Assembly: GCA_029262675.1 (NCBI GenBank)
Contig: JAJCYW010000020.1
Span: forward strand, 186,001-250,000
Reading direction: 5' to 3'
DNA: 64,000 bases
Source: Chloroflexota bacterium
Lineage (GTDB): Bacteria; Chloroflexota; Dehalococcoidia; DSTF01; RBG-16-68-14
Shown here piece by piece: positions 8,027-16,091 of the stretch; the first letter of the stretch is position 1, and each line of letters begins with the position of its first letter. The notes beneath the pieces are model-generated. The model searched no databases. It was not told the DNA's origin and worked only from the letters and a program-made list of their open reading frames with translations. The translations under genes were made by a program, and so were the position numbers.

Positions 8027-9679
8027 ATGACGAGCGCCGTTCGGCCGCGCTGGCCGCTCCTGGTCACGCTCATAGCGGGCGTTGGCCTTGCGTTTGCCGT
8101 TTCGTACTTTCCCTCAGATTCCTCGGACGGCGACGCAACGGCCCGAGGCGGTACGTACGTCGAAGGCGTGGCCGGCGAACCGGCCGCCATTAACCCGCTC
8201 TTCGCGGCGTTCAACGACATTGATGGCGACCTCTCGTCACTGGTGTTCGCCGGCCTCGTCCGCCTCGGCCCGAAGGGCAACGTGCAGCCCGGCCTGGCCG
8301 ACACGCCTACCGTGACGCCGGACGGCCTGCGCTACATCTACGAGCTGCAGCCGGGACTCACGTGGCACGACGGCGAGCCGCTGGACGCCGCCGACGTCAT
8401 ATTCACCGTGCGCGCGATTCAGGACCCGGATTTTGCGGGCGATCCCGTGCTCGCCGATCTCTTCCGCGATGTCGAGTTGGAAGCGACGGATGACCGCACC
8501 GTGATCATGACGCTGCCGGACCCCTTCGCTCCATTCCTGACTCGCGGCGCGACCGTGGGTATCCTGCCGGAGCACCTACTGGGCGACCTCTCCGCGCGCG
8601 AGCTACGTGAAGCCGCTTTCAATCGCGCACCAATCGGAAGCGGCCCGTTCCGGCTGGCGGAACTTACGGATGCGGAAGCCGTACTGGAGCCGTTCGCCGC
8701 TTTCCACGCGGGCCTGCCGTACTTGGAGCGTCTGGTCCTACGCTTCTATCCGGACGATGCCGCGCTCCTCAACGCCGTGACCAACGATGCGGTGGACGGC
8801 GCGCTGTTCCGCCCCGGCATCGGTGACCGTGAACTCGAATCGGTCAACGAAGACGACGGCTGGGTGCGCCGCGTGCTGCATACCACTACGCACAGTCTCG
8901 TGTACCTAAACGGCCTTTCCGCTCCGTTCGACGACCTGTTCGTTCGCCGCGCCCTCCAGCGCGGACTCGACGAAGCCGCACTGATCGAGACTGTGCTCGC
9001 CGGGCAGGCCGTACAGCTCGACAGCCCGATTGTGCCCGGCCTTTGGGCGCACGCCGGCATGCCGCGGTCGTACGCCTACGATGATGCCTTCGCGAGGACG
9101 CTGCTGGACGGGGCTGGCTGGCTGATGGTCGATGGCATCCGGCAAAAAGACGGCGAGCGGCTGGCGTTCGGGCTGGCAGTCAGCGACGACCTCGCGCAGG
9201 TCGCCGTCGCGGAGGAGTTGGCGCGCCAGTGGCGGGAGCTGGGCGTGGAGGTCTCGCTTCAGGTCAGCGGCGCTAGTCAGTTCGTGGAGGACGTGCTGCT
9301 GTCGCGGGCGTTCGAAGCGGCGCTGGTCACTGTCGACCCCGGTCCCGACCCGGACCCGTACCCGCTGTGGCACAGCTCGCAAGTCTTTGGCAACGGTCGT
9401 AACCTATCCGGGTTCTCCAACGCGGATGTGGACAGGCTGCTGGAGAACGGTCGCCAGAGCTCTTCCGTGGCGGACCGGGCGGAGGCCTACCGCCTCTTTC
9501 AGGAGATTTTCGCCAGGGAGCAGCCGGCCGTGTTGTTGCACACCCTGACCTACCAATACGTGACGCGCGCGCAACTGCAGGGCGCTAGCCCCGGGCTGCT
9601 GCTCAGCCTCAGCTCCCGATTCGACGACGTAGCAGGCTGGTTCGTGGAGTCTGGGGGCCAGTCGGCCGTCGCGGACTGA
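8027..9679 (+). CDS. ABC transporter substrate-binding protein, family 5 (oligopeptide/nickel type)
   Basis: A 550-residue exported protein. An N-terminal hydrophobic segment (LLVTLIAGVGLAFAVSY) acts as signal or anchor without a clear lipobox cysteine. The mature part shows the SBP_bac_5 pattern: YVEGVAGEPAAINPLF, LVFAGLVRLGPKGNVQPGLA, YELQPGLTWHDGEPLDAADVIFTVRAI, and VRRALQRGLDEAAL with a C-terminal FSNADVDRLLENGRQ. Such proteins bind peptides, opines or metal chelates outside the membrane. No permease or ATPase is adjacent, so the transporter partner must lie elsewhere. Confidence 0.88.
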   Translation: MTSAVRPRWPLLVTLIAGVGLAFAVSYFPSDSSDGDATARGGTYVEGVAGEPAAINPLFAAFNDIDGDLSSLVFAGLVRLGPKGNVQPGLADTPTVTPDGLRYIYELQPGLTWHDGEPLDAADVIFTVRAIQDPDFAGDPVLADLFRDVELEATDDRTVIMTLPDPFAPFLTRGATVGILPEHLLGDLSARELREAAFNRAPIGSGPFRLAELTDAEAVLEPFAAFHAGLPYLERLVLRFYPDDAALLNAVTNDAVDGALFRPGIGDRELESVNEDDGWVRRVLHTTTHSLVYLNGLSAPFDDLFVRRALQRGLDEAALIETVLAGQAVQLDSPIVPGLWAHAGMPRSYAYDDAFARTLLDGAGWLMVDGIRQKDGERLAFGLAVSDDLAQVAVAEELARQWRELGVEVSLQVSGASQFVEDVLLSRAFEAALVTVDPGPDPDPYPLWHSSQVFGNGRNLSGFSNADVDRLLENGRQSSSVADRAEAYRLFQEIFAREQPAVLLHTLTYQYVTRAQLQGASPGLLLSLSSRFDDVAGWFVESGGQSAVAD

Positions 9680-9811
9680 GTACGTGCCCGCGCCTGCCTT
9701 GCGGCCGGCGGCGGCCCGGCCGTAGGATCGGGTGGGCGAGTGCGGGCCGGGAATGCGCTCCGCCGGCACTGCGTTCCGAAAAGGCGCCGCCCGGTTCATG
9801 GGAGGAAGACG

Positions 9812-10360
9812 ATGACGAGTGCAGATCAGATCCCCTCAAAAGCGGAGTTGCTCGCGGCGCTACGCGACAGCGGAGAGGAGGCGCAGGCAAAGCTGGGCGC
9901 GCTTCCGGCCGAGAGGTTCGAGGACGGCCGCTACGAAGGCGGCTGGAATGGCCGCCAGATCCTGGCGCACGTGGCGTCCATCGAATGGACCTACCCGCGG
10001 CTGCTCGACATCGCGAAGGAGGGGGAGCCGCTGGCGGAAGATGCGCCGGCGCCGGTACTGCGTCAGGACGCCAAGCCGGCCGAGGACGGCAATCCGACGC
10101 GCACCGCGCGCGGCGGCATCCTTAACTACAACGAGCGCCAGGTGGCCAAGCGCGCCGAGGCGACTGTTACCGAACTGCTGGATGAACTCCGGCGAAATCG
10201 CGGCGCGACTATCGCCGCGGTCGAGGCGGTGGACGACGAGCTTCTGCGGACGCCCATCACGTCTGCCGGTGGCATCTCCGGTGCGCTCAGCCAGGTCCTC
10301 TTCGGTGTGGCGGTCCACCACGTGCGGGGCCACATCGACGACATCGTCGGTCCGGCCTAA
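9812..10360 (+). CDS. DinB-like / mycothiol-dependent-enzyme-fold protein
   Basis: A 182-residue four-helix protein. Histidines in GRQILAHVASIEW and in VAVHHVRGHIDDI at the C-terminus sit where the DinB-like fold binds its metal. Members include thiol-dependent transferases and proteins of unknown role. ATG 9812 is chosen because GGGAGGAAG lies just upstream; the longer frame from 9740 lacks any site. It ends 12 bases before fmt, so the two may be cotranscribed. No LexA-type box is seen upstream, so the DinB name should not be read as damage induction. Confidence 0.7.
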   Translation: MTSADQIPSKAELLAALRDSGEEAQAKLGALPAERFEDGRYEGGWNGRQILAHVASIEWTYPRLLDIAKEGEPLAEDAPAPVLRQDAKPAEDGNPTRTARGGILNYNERQVAKRAEATVTELLDELRRNRGATIAAVEAVDDELLRTPITSAGGISGALSQVLFGVAVHHVRGHIDDIVGPA

Positions 10361-10372
10361 GGCCGCCGCCCG

Positions 10373-11326
10373 ATGCGCATCGTTTTCATGGGCTCTCCGG
10401 CGTTCGCGCTGCCCACGCTGGAACGCCTCATCGCCAGCGAGCACGAACTCGCGGCCGTCGTCACGCAACCCGATCAACCCGCCGGACGCGGTCGCCGCCT
10501 GCGGCCGCCGCCGGCGAAGGAACTTGCGCTGGAGCACGGGCTCAGCGTACTCCAGCCGCCCAACGTCAACGCAGAGGCGTCGCTGGCCGCGCTGCGGGAG
10601 CTGGCGCCGGAGACGGTCGTCGTTGCCGCCTACGGCCAGATTTTGAAACAACCGCTGCTGGACATCCCGCGACGAGGGTTATTGAACGTTCACGCCTCGC
10701 TGCTGCCACGCCATCGCGGCGCCGCCCCTGCCACGGCCGCCATCCTCGCCGGAGACGCGGAGACTGGCGTCACGATCCTGGAGATCGTGCTCGCGCTGGA
10801 CGCCGGGCCAATGCTGGCACGGCGGTCGCTGGCGATTGACGATGCGGACACGACCGGCAGCCTCAACGCGAAGCTGTCGCAGCTCGGCGCAGAGCTACTG
10901 ATGGAGACACTGCCGGTGTGGTCGAGCGGCGAGATCACGCCCGTGCCGCAGGACGACGCGCTGGCGACGCATGCGCCGTCCGTACAGGCCTCGGACGCGG
11001 TGATCGACTGGTCCGTGCCGGCCGTCGACGTGTGGAGGCGCGTGCGGGCCTACGCGCCGTGGCCTGTGGCCAGGACGACTCTGGCAGGCCAGCCGCTGCG
11101 GATCTTGAAGGCGCGTCCGTTGGATGTCGCGCATGCCGAGCAGCCGGGCACCGTGTTCGCGCTGCCTGAGGGCGTCGATAACGGTGATGGCGCCGGGTTC
11201 GCGGTGAGCTGCGGCGCCGGCGCGCTCGCCGTCGTCGAGGCGCAGCGCGCCGGGAAGCGCGCGCTGACGGGCGCCGAGCTGCTGCGCGGTGTGCGCGGAT
11301 TGATCGGCTCGCGGCTGGGAGAGTAG
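10373..11326 (+). CDS. fmt: Methionyl-tRNA formyltransferase
   Basis: Fmt formylates initiator Met-tRNA using 10-formyl-tetrahydrofolate. The 317-residue protein has MRIVFMGSPAFALP at the start, TQPDQPAGRG, and the catalytic/folate signature HASLLPRHRGAAP at residues 107-119 with the downstream DAGPML. The C-terminal OB-like domain carries KARPLDV and GKRALTGAELLRG. Length equals the family norm. It is convergent with the L25 gene, with a shared terminator between them. The usual neighbour def (peptide deformylase) is not present. Confidence 0.95.
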   Translation: MRIVFMGSPAFALPTLERLIASEHELAAVVTQPDQPAGRGRRLRPPPAKELALEHGLSVLQPPNVNAEASLAALRELAPETVVVAAYGQILKQPLLDIPRRGLLNVHASLLPRHRGAAPATAAILAGDAETGVTILEIVLALDAGPMLARRSLAIDDADTTGSLNAKLSQLGAELLMETLPVWSSGEITPVPQDDALATHAPSVQASDAVIDWSVPAVDVWRRVRAYAPWPVARTTLAGQPLRILKARPLDVAHAEQPGTVFALPEGVDNGDGAGFAVSCGAGALAVVEAQRAGKRALTGAELLRGVRGLIGSRLGE

Positions 11327-11360
11327 GCGCCTCGCCGAGCGCCAGCGAACCAACTCGCAA

Positions 11361-11386
11361 ACGCCCCTTCCGGGAGGAAGGGGCGT
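11361..11386. terminator. Bidirectional terminator between fmt and rplY
   Basis: ACGCCCCTTCC (11361-11371) pairs perfectly with GGAAGGGGCGT (11376-11386) around a GGGA tetraloop, an 11-bp stem between two convergent genes. Only a weak T-run follows on either strand. Confidence 0.75.
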
Positions 11387-11417
11387 CGCAGTTTCGAGTT
11401 CGTGCGGGAGTGGCTGG

Positions 11418-12107
11418 CTAGTTGGACTGCTCCGAATCCGCGGATTCTTCGGCAGCGCCTTCCTCGCCCTCTTCGCCTTCGCCCTCTTCGCCTTCCAGGC
11501 CTTCTTCACCTTCCAGGCCCTCTTCTACTTCTTCTTCCTCAAGCACCAGCTTCGGCGGCGAGACCTTGACGACCACCTGGTCGGGGTCAGCCAGCACTTC
11601 GACGCCGGCAGGGATGTCGAGGTCGCGCACGAAACGCGCGTCCTCTAGCTCCTCGAGGACCGAGATGTCGACCACGATCTGCTGCGGGATCTCCGCCGGC
11701 AGCGCCTCGATCGAAAGCGTGTCCAGGCTGTGCAGCAGTACGCCGCCGTAGATGGTCACGGCGGGGGATTCGCCGGTGAGGACGATCGACACATCGGCCG
11801 TTAGCTTCTCGGTCAGCGAGATCTGGAAGAAGTCGATGTGGACCAGCTCATCCGTGATCGCGTTGCGCTGGACGCCGCGCATCACGACAGCGCGGGCATC
11901 TTTCTCACCTTTGATCTGGAGGTCGATGATGGCGTTACGGCTCGCCGTCTTGAGCAGGCTGGCCAGGTCGGCGGTCTGAGCCTGCAGTGCCAGCGACTCG
12001 GTATCGCGGCCATAGAGGTGTGCGGGGACGATCCCCTGCTTGCGCAGCGCCTTCACTTTCTTGCCGGTGACTAGGCGCGGGTCTACCTGAAGTTGGACAT
12101 CAGCCAT
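11418..12107 (-). CDS. rplY: 50S ribosomal protein L25 (CTC family)
   Basis: L25 binds 5S rRNA. The 229-residue protein is the long CTC form: N-terminal L25 domain (LQVDPRLVTGKKVKALRKQGIVP then LYGRDTESLALQ), a second beta domain (LVHIDFFQISL, AVTIYGGVLLHSLDTLSIEALP) and DADPDQVVVKV-type end. It finishes with about 45 mostly acidic residues in EEGLEGEEG repeats. An AGAGGA site lies upstream of ATG 12107. The leader of about 120 bases begins at a TTGACG/TACGTT promoter. Confidence 0.92.
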   Translation of the reverse strand: MADVQLQVDPRLVTGKKVKALRKQGIVPAHLYGRDTESLALQAQTADLASLLKTASRNAIIDLQIKGEKDARAVVMRGVQRNAITDELVHIDFFQISLTEKLTADVSIVLTGESPAVTIYGGVLLHSLDTLSIEALPAEIPQQIVVDISVLEELEDARFVRDLDIPAGVEVLADPDQVVVKVSPPKLVLEEEEVEEGLEGEEGLEGEEGEGEEGEEGAAEESADSEQSN

Positions 12108-12231
12108 GTCGCTTCGCTGTTCCTCTCACTTACCCCAACGCTCCTCAGCGGTCGGCGCCCCGCCGTCATCGTGCGGGCGGCCTCCTGCCTGGCGTATCGC
12201 TTCGTGCTTGGGTCTTGCTTGCTGCGGAGTC

Positions 12232-12260
12232 AACGTAGCAGAGGCGAAAAACCCCGTCAA
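12232..12260 (-). promoter_or_regulatory. Promoter of rplY
   Basis: On the minus strand TTGACG (12260-12255) and TACGTT (12237-12232) are 17 bases apart, immediately downstream of the rhomboid gene. The predicted leader of roughly 120 bases contains an AGGAGG followed 11 bases later by an ATG in another frame. Confidence 0.55.
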
Positions 12261-12289
12261 GCGATTGTCACACACGCTGCCTGCCGCCG

Positions 12290-13057
12290 CTAGCGGTCGC
12301 GCGTGACGACGCGTAGCCGCCGCCTCCCGCGGCGCCCGATCACGAAGAAGCGTACGAGGACGATACCGGCCACGAAGCCGCCGATGTGGGCGAACCAGGC
12401 GGTGCCGCCGGTGACGTCTGCTGACGCCAGCGACGCGACACCGCTGAAGACCTGGAGAAGGAACCAAAACCCGATCAAGAGCACCGCCGGCACCCGGAAC
12501 GGGATCCAGAACAAGATGAAAATTGGGAGGATGGCGGAAACCGTCGCCCGCGGGAAGAGCACCAGGTACGCGCCCAGCACACCGGCGATTGCACCGCTGG
12601 CGCCGATGGCCGGTACGAGGTCGCTCTGGTTCAACGCGATGTGCGTTGCCGTAGCGGCCAGCCCCGCGAAGATGTAGAACACGGCGTAGCGCTTGTGCCC
12701 CATCGCGTCCTCCACGTTGTCGCCGAAGACCCAGAGGAAGATCATGTTGCCCAGCAGATGGAGCCAGCCGCCGTGGAGGAACATTGATGTGAATGGCGTC
12801 ACTAGAACCTGTGTCGAGCCGGGGCAGAGGGCCGTGTTCTCTCTCGGCGTGAGGTCTGTGTAGTAGCCCAGCTCTTCGCCGAGGCAGGCTGGTATTACGC
12901 CCCAATCGCGGAAGAAGATGTCCAGTTCCGAGAAGAACCCCAGCGCTTGCGCGCTCAGCGTGAGCTGGTAGAGGAAAGCGAGGACGCAGGCCGCGATGAT
13001 AGAGATGTTGACGTACGGCGTTGTCCGCGACTGTACGCTGTCGCCAATTGGGATCAT
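12290..13057 (-). CDS. Rhomboid family intramembrane serine protease
   Basis: Rhomboids cleave membrane-protein substrates within the bilayer. The 255-residue protein has six or seven hydrophobic segments, the HGGWLHLLGNM motif at 95-105, the catalytic serine S154 in GASGAIAG and the catalytic histidine H224 in WFAHIGGFVAG. An insertion of about 35 residues between the first helix and HGGW contains several Cys and aromatic residues and may lie outside. The C-terminus is strongly basic (GRRGRRRLR), as expected for a cytoplasmic end. It is followed by rplY on the same strand but with its own promoter between. Confidence 0.92.
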   Translation of the reverse strand: MIPIGDSVQSRTTPYVNISIIAACVLAFLYQLTLSAQALGFFSELDIFFRDWGVIPACLGEELGYYTDLTPRENTALCPGSTQVLVTPFTSMFLHGGWLHLLGNMIFLWVFGDNVEDAMGHKRYAVFYIFAGLAATATHIALNQSDLVPAIGASGAIAGVLGAYLVLFPRATVSAILPIFILFWIPFRVPAVLLIGFWFLLQVFSGVASLASADVTGGTAWFAHIGGFVAGIVLVRFFVIGRRGRRRLRVVTRDR

Positions 13058-13121
13058 GATCGTGCGTGCCTGGGGGCCTGCGTAAACCTAGACGCCCGCG
13101 CCCGGTTGGGCGCGCCTTGGC

Positions 13122-13703
13122 CTAGGCGTCCTTGTGCCACTGCAGCTCCTTGCGGCCGGCCGTCTTGTTGAGGTAGCGCGCAAGGACGAAGAGGAGGTCG
13201 CAGAGGCGGTTGACGTACGCCAGGATCGCGGGATTGACGCTCTCGCGCTGGGCGAGTGTGACGATCGTGCGCTCCGCGCGACGGCAGACGGTGCGCGCCA
13301 GGTGCATCGCGGAGGCGGCGCTGCTGCCGGACGGCAGCACGAACGTCGTCAGCGGCGGGACTTTTCCGTCGTAGGTGTCGATCAGCTCTTCCAGCCACGC
13401 GGTCTTCGATTCGTCGATCTCGATTACGCCTGCCTGCCGCTTGCCGCGGCGGACGGGCTGGTCGCTTGCCAGCTCCGCGCCGATGTTGAACAGCTCGTTC
13501 TGGATCGCGTGCAGTTGGTCGATGACCTTGCGTTGCCGGATGAACGAAATCGCCAGGCCCAACGCGGCGTTGAGCTCGTCGATCGTGCCGTAGGCGGTGA
13601 CGCGCAGGTGGTCCTTCTGGACGCGCCTGCCGCCGAATAGTCCGGTCGTGCCGCTATCACCGCCGCGGGTGTAGAGCTTGGATTTGGATCGCCTATCCGG
13701 CAT
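13122..13703 (-). CDS. Cob(I)alamin adenosyltransferase (PduO/MMAB type)
   Basis: The enzyme transfers the adenosyl group of ATP to Co(I) corrinoid to make coenzyme B12. The 193-residue protein opens with KLYTRGGDSGTTGLFGGRR, the ATP-binding signature of the PduO family (TRxGDxGxTxLxxG), and carries LARTVCRRAERTIV and LNRLSDLLFVLARYLN-like helices (here VNRLCDLLFVLARYLN). GTG 13712 is an alternative start three codons upstream; neither has a good Shine-Dalgarno. A TATACT -10 (13755-13750, minus strand) lies upstream. Confidence 0.92.
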   Translation of the reverse strand: MPDRRSKSKLYTRGGDSGTTGLFGGRRVQKDHLRVTAYGTIDELNAALGLAISFIRQRKVIDQLHAIQNELFNIGAELASDQPVRRGKRQAGVIEIDESKTAWLEELIDTYDGKVPPLTTFVLPSGSSAASAMHLARTVCRRAERTIVTLAQRESVNPAILAYVNRLCDLLFVLARYLNKTAGRKELQWHKDA

Positions 13704-13804
13704 CGCTGGCACGGGTGATTCGCACGGACGTTGGTGTCATTGCGCGTCCAGTATACACCCAGCCGCGAATCGCAAGCCGAACGCCACGTTCCTACAGACG
13801 TCTG

Positions 13805-13833
13805 CTTGACATAGTCAAGAGGCCCATGATACA
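13805..13833 (+). promoter_or_regulatory. Promoter with palindromic operator before the GNAT operon
   Basis: TTGACA at 13806-13811 is a perfect -35; GATACA at 13828-13833 is a moderate -10, 16 bases away. The -35 is embedded in the perfect inverted repeat CTTGAC-ATA-GTCAAG (13805-13819), the type of dyad bound by dimeric repressors such as MarR or TetR family members. Transcription should begin near 13840, ahead of the 33-codon leader ORF. Confidence 0.6.
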
Positions 13834-13864
13834 GTCCGGCATTACGAACCTGGGAGGAGACGCC

Positions 13865-13966
13865 GTGACGGGTCATACTATGCACGATACATTTGGTGGA
13901 GAGGGCTCGGCGTCGCCGTGTCTGGTCCGCGTGCGTCGTCCGAATGCCATTAGCGGCGGGTCCTGA
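13865..13966 (+). CDS. Putative 33-residue leader peptide
   Basis: GTG 13865 has a strong Shine-Dalgarno (GGGAGGAG, with GGAGG at 13853-13857, 7 bases upstream). It opens a frame of 33 codons ending in TGA at 13964-13966. The peptide starts M-T-G-H-T-M-H-D-T-F-G-G and ends with arginines (VRVRR) and N-A-I-S-G-G-S. It lies between the palindromic promoter and a terminator-like hairpin, so a regulatory leader peptide is likelier than a functional product. ATG 13880 is an internal alternative start. Confidence 0.5.
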   Translation: MTGHTMHDTFGGEGSASPCLVRVRRPNAISGGS

Positions 13967-14014
13967 GGTTCCACGATAGCGTAAGCAGCAAGCAGAAGTA
14001 GAGAAGGAACAGGG

Positions 14015-14041
14015 GCCCGTCGCAGAAGCGGCGGGCTGTTT
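14015..14041 (+). terminator. Attenuator-like hairpin before the GNAT operon
   Basis: GCCCGTCGC (14015-14023) and GCGGCGGGC (14028-14036) form a 9-bp stem (one G-T pair) with an AGAA loop, followed by TGTTT. An outer GGAAC/GTTCC pairing can extend it almost to the Shine-Dalgarno of the first acetyltransferase. It resembles a transcription attenuator rather than an end-of-gene terminator, because no complete gene other than the leader ORF precedes it. Confidence 0.55.
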
Positions 14042-14059
14042 GCGTTCCGGGAGGTAGAG

Positions 14060-14629
14060 ATGCTGGAAGGTAAGCTGACGAACCTGCGGTCGATAGAACA
14101 GACCGATCAGGAGCGGTTCTTCGCGTGGGTCAACGACGTGGAGGTGACGCAGCACCTGTCGTCGGTCCGCTACCCGGTGTCGCGGGCCGATGAGCAGCGC
14201 TGGATTGACGATGCACCGCGCAACGGCTTCTTCGGCGGCGTCCGCTTCGCGGTCGAAACGAAGACAGGCGAGCATATCGGCACCATCAACCTCCACCGCA
14301 CACACGTGGAGGACAGGAAGGCCGGCCTCGGCATCATGATCGGTGCCAAGAACCACTGGTCGCAGGGTTTCGGCACCGACGCGATCATCACGCTGCTGAG
14401 CTTCGCGTTCCATGAGATGAATCTGCACCGCGTCTGGCTCCAGGTATTCGACGACAACGAGCGCGCGATCGCCTGCTACCGCCACTGCGGATTCCGGACG
14501 GAAGTTCGCCTCCGTCAAGAGATCTATCGTGCTGGGCGTTACTGCGACGTCCTCACGATGGGCGTGCTGCGAGACGAGTTTGAAGCGCTTCACGGCGCGA
14601 CAGTGGCAGCAGGAGCGGAAGCACAATGA
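14060..14629 (+). CDS. GNAT acetyltransferase, RimJ/RimL type (copy 1)
   Basis: A 189-residue acetyltransferase starting LEGKLTNLRSIEQTDQERFFAWVNDVEVTQHL and carrying the acetyl-CoA binding region KAGLGIMIGAKNHWSQGFGTDAI with the downstream NLHRVWLQVFDDNERAIACYRHCGF. This architecture covers N-terminal acetylation of ribosomal proteins and also acylation of antibiotics or small molecules. GGGAGG lies 8 bases before ATG 14060. Its stop overlaps the start of a second, clearly related copy (ATGA), so the pair arose by tandem duplication. Confidence 0.85.
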   Translation: MLEGKLTNLRSIEQTDQERFFAWVNDVEVTQHLSSVRYPVSRADEQRWIDDAPRNGFFGGVRFAVETKTGEHIGTINLHRTHVEDRKAGLGIMIGAKNHWSQGFGTDAIITLLSFAFHEMNLHRVWLQVFDDNERAIACYRHCGFRTEVRLRQEIYRAGRYCDVLTMGVLRDEFEALHGATVAAGAEAQ

Positions 14630-15198
14630 TTGAAGGCAACATCGTACGGTTACGGGCGCTGGAGTTGGCAGACCTGGAACGGGTTTACGGCTGGATCAAC
14701 GATAGGGAAGTGACGCGCTACATCGCCGCTCGCTACCCGATGTCGCGGGCCGATGAGGAGCGCTGGCTGAAGGGCAGCTCGCCAAATAGCTTCGGCGGCG
14801 GCGTGCAGCTCGCGATCGAGACGAAGGACGGCGCCCACATCGGCAACATCGACCTGATCGACGTGCAGCCGGAGGACAGGAAGGCCGGTCTGGGCGTGAT
14901 GATCGGCGACAAGGACTACTGGAGCAACGGCTACGGCACCGACGCCGTGATCACGATTCTCCGGTTCGCCTTCGGCGAGATGAACCTGAACCGTGTCTGG
15001 CTGCACGCGTTCGATTTCAACGAACGCGCCCAGGCCAGTTACCGCAAGTGCGGCTTTCAGGAGGAGGGCCGACTGCGCGAGCACTACTACACGGAGGGGA
15101 AGTACTTCGATAGCGTCGTGATGTCTGTGCTGCGGGACGAGTTCGACGCTCTGCACGGCATCGCGCCGGCGGCTGTTGGCGAGAAGGCGCCTGCCTGA
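14626..15198 (+). CDS. GNAT acetyltransferase, RimJ/RimL type (copy 2)
   Basis: A 190-residue paralogue of the preceding gene. It shares the SRADEERW segment, EDRKAGLGVMIGDKDYWSNG then GYGTDAVITIL, and EMNLNRVWLHAFDFNERAQAS. Differences concentrate in the substrate side (KGSSPNSFGGGVQL) and the C-terminus. It overlaps copy 1 by 4 bases and the following methyltransferase by 1 base, so all three are translationally coupled. Substrate unknown. Confidence 0.85.
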   Translation: MIEGNIVRLRALELADLERVYGWINDREVTRYIAARYPMSRADEERWLKGSSPNSFGGGVQLAIETKDGAHIGNIDLIDVQPEDRKAGLGVMIGDKDYWSNGYGTDAVITILRFAFGEMNLNRVWLHAFDFNERAQASYRKCGFQEEGRLREHYYTEGKYFDSVVMSVLRDEFDALHGIAPAAVGEKAPA

Positions 15199-15980
15199 TG
15201 GCCCGCTTCTACGATCCCGAACTCTACGACGCCAGCGCGCAGGGTATCCCAGGCGACGTTGAGTTCTTCCTCGGTCTGGCGCGTCAGGCGCACGAAGCCG
15301 GGTTGCCCGTGCTGGAGCTGGCCGCCGGTACCGGTCGTATCGCGATTCCCATCGCGCAGGCCGGCATCAGCGTTGTTGGCTTCGACCAGGAGCCGTCGAT
15401 GCTGGCGCACGCTGCGAAGAAGAGCGGTGGCTCGAAAAACGTACGCTGGGTGGAGGGCGATATGCGCAACTTCGCTCTGGAGGAGCGTTTCGGCCTGGTT
15501 TTCATCGCCTTTCGCTCGTTCCAGCACCTGCTCACCATCGACGACCAGCTCGCCTGCCTGCGCTGCGTTCGCGATCACCTGGCGCCGGGCGGCCGGCTCG
15601 CGATCAATATCTTCAACCCTGATATCGCCATCATGGGCCAGTGGCTGACGACCAAGCGCGGTTCCGTGCGCGCCCGGCAAGACGACGTGACGCATCCAGC
15701 TTCCGGCCGCACGGTGAAGGCCTGGGAGACGCGCAGCTACCATCCTGCGACGCAGGAGGCGCGGAGTCAGTTCATCGATGAGGAGGTCGCCGACGATGGC
15801 GTCGTCGCGTCTAAGGTCTACCGCGGCCTGCGACTCCGTTACATCTTCCGCTACGAGATGGAGCACTTGCTAATCCGCGCCGGCTACGAAGTCGAGGCGC
15901 TCTACGGCGACTGCCACGAATCACCGTTTGAGGATACGAGCCCGGAGATGATCTGGCTGGCGCGTCCGGCCGCCGGCTAG
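15198..15980 (+). CDS. Class I SAM-dependent methyltransferase
   Basis: A 260-residue protein with SAM-binding motif I LELAAGTGRIAIPIAQAG near residues 36-53, then VVGFDQEPSML (ribose-binding acid) and WVEGDMRNF. LAPGGRLAINIFNPD and a C-terminal MEHLLIRAGYEVEALYGD follow, typical of small-molecule methyltransferases. The start ATG overlaps the stop of the second acetyltransferase (TGATG), so it belongs to the same operon. In a leader-controlled operon with two acetyltransferases, modification of an antibiotic, metabolite or ribosomal component is plausible, but no substrate is visible. Confidence 0.85.
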   Translation: MARFYDPELYDASAQGIPGDVEFFLGLARQAHEAGLPVLELAAGTGRIAIPIAQAGISVVGFDQEPSMLAHAAKKSGGSKNVRWVEGDMRNFALEERFGLVFIAFRSFQHLLTIDDQLACLRCVRDHLAPGGRLAINIFNPDIAIMGQWLTTKRGSVRARQDDVTHPASGRTVKAWETRSYHPATQEARSQFIDEEVADDGVVASKVYRGLRLRYIFRYEMEHLLIRAGYEVEALYGDCHESPFEDTSPEMIWLARPAAG

Positions 15981-16091
15981 CGCCGACAGCACATAGATCC
16001 GCTCCGCCAGGATCGCGCCACGCACGGAGGAGGCGACGACGGCCGTTTTTCCTGCTAGCTCCGGCATCTTCTCAACCCGCCCATTGCGCGC

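Noticed and set aside
13715..13864. N-terminal extension of the 33-codon leader frame
   Set aside because: It crosses the promoter and operator; the strong Shine-Dalgarno at 13853 points to GTG 13865 instead.
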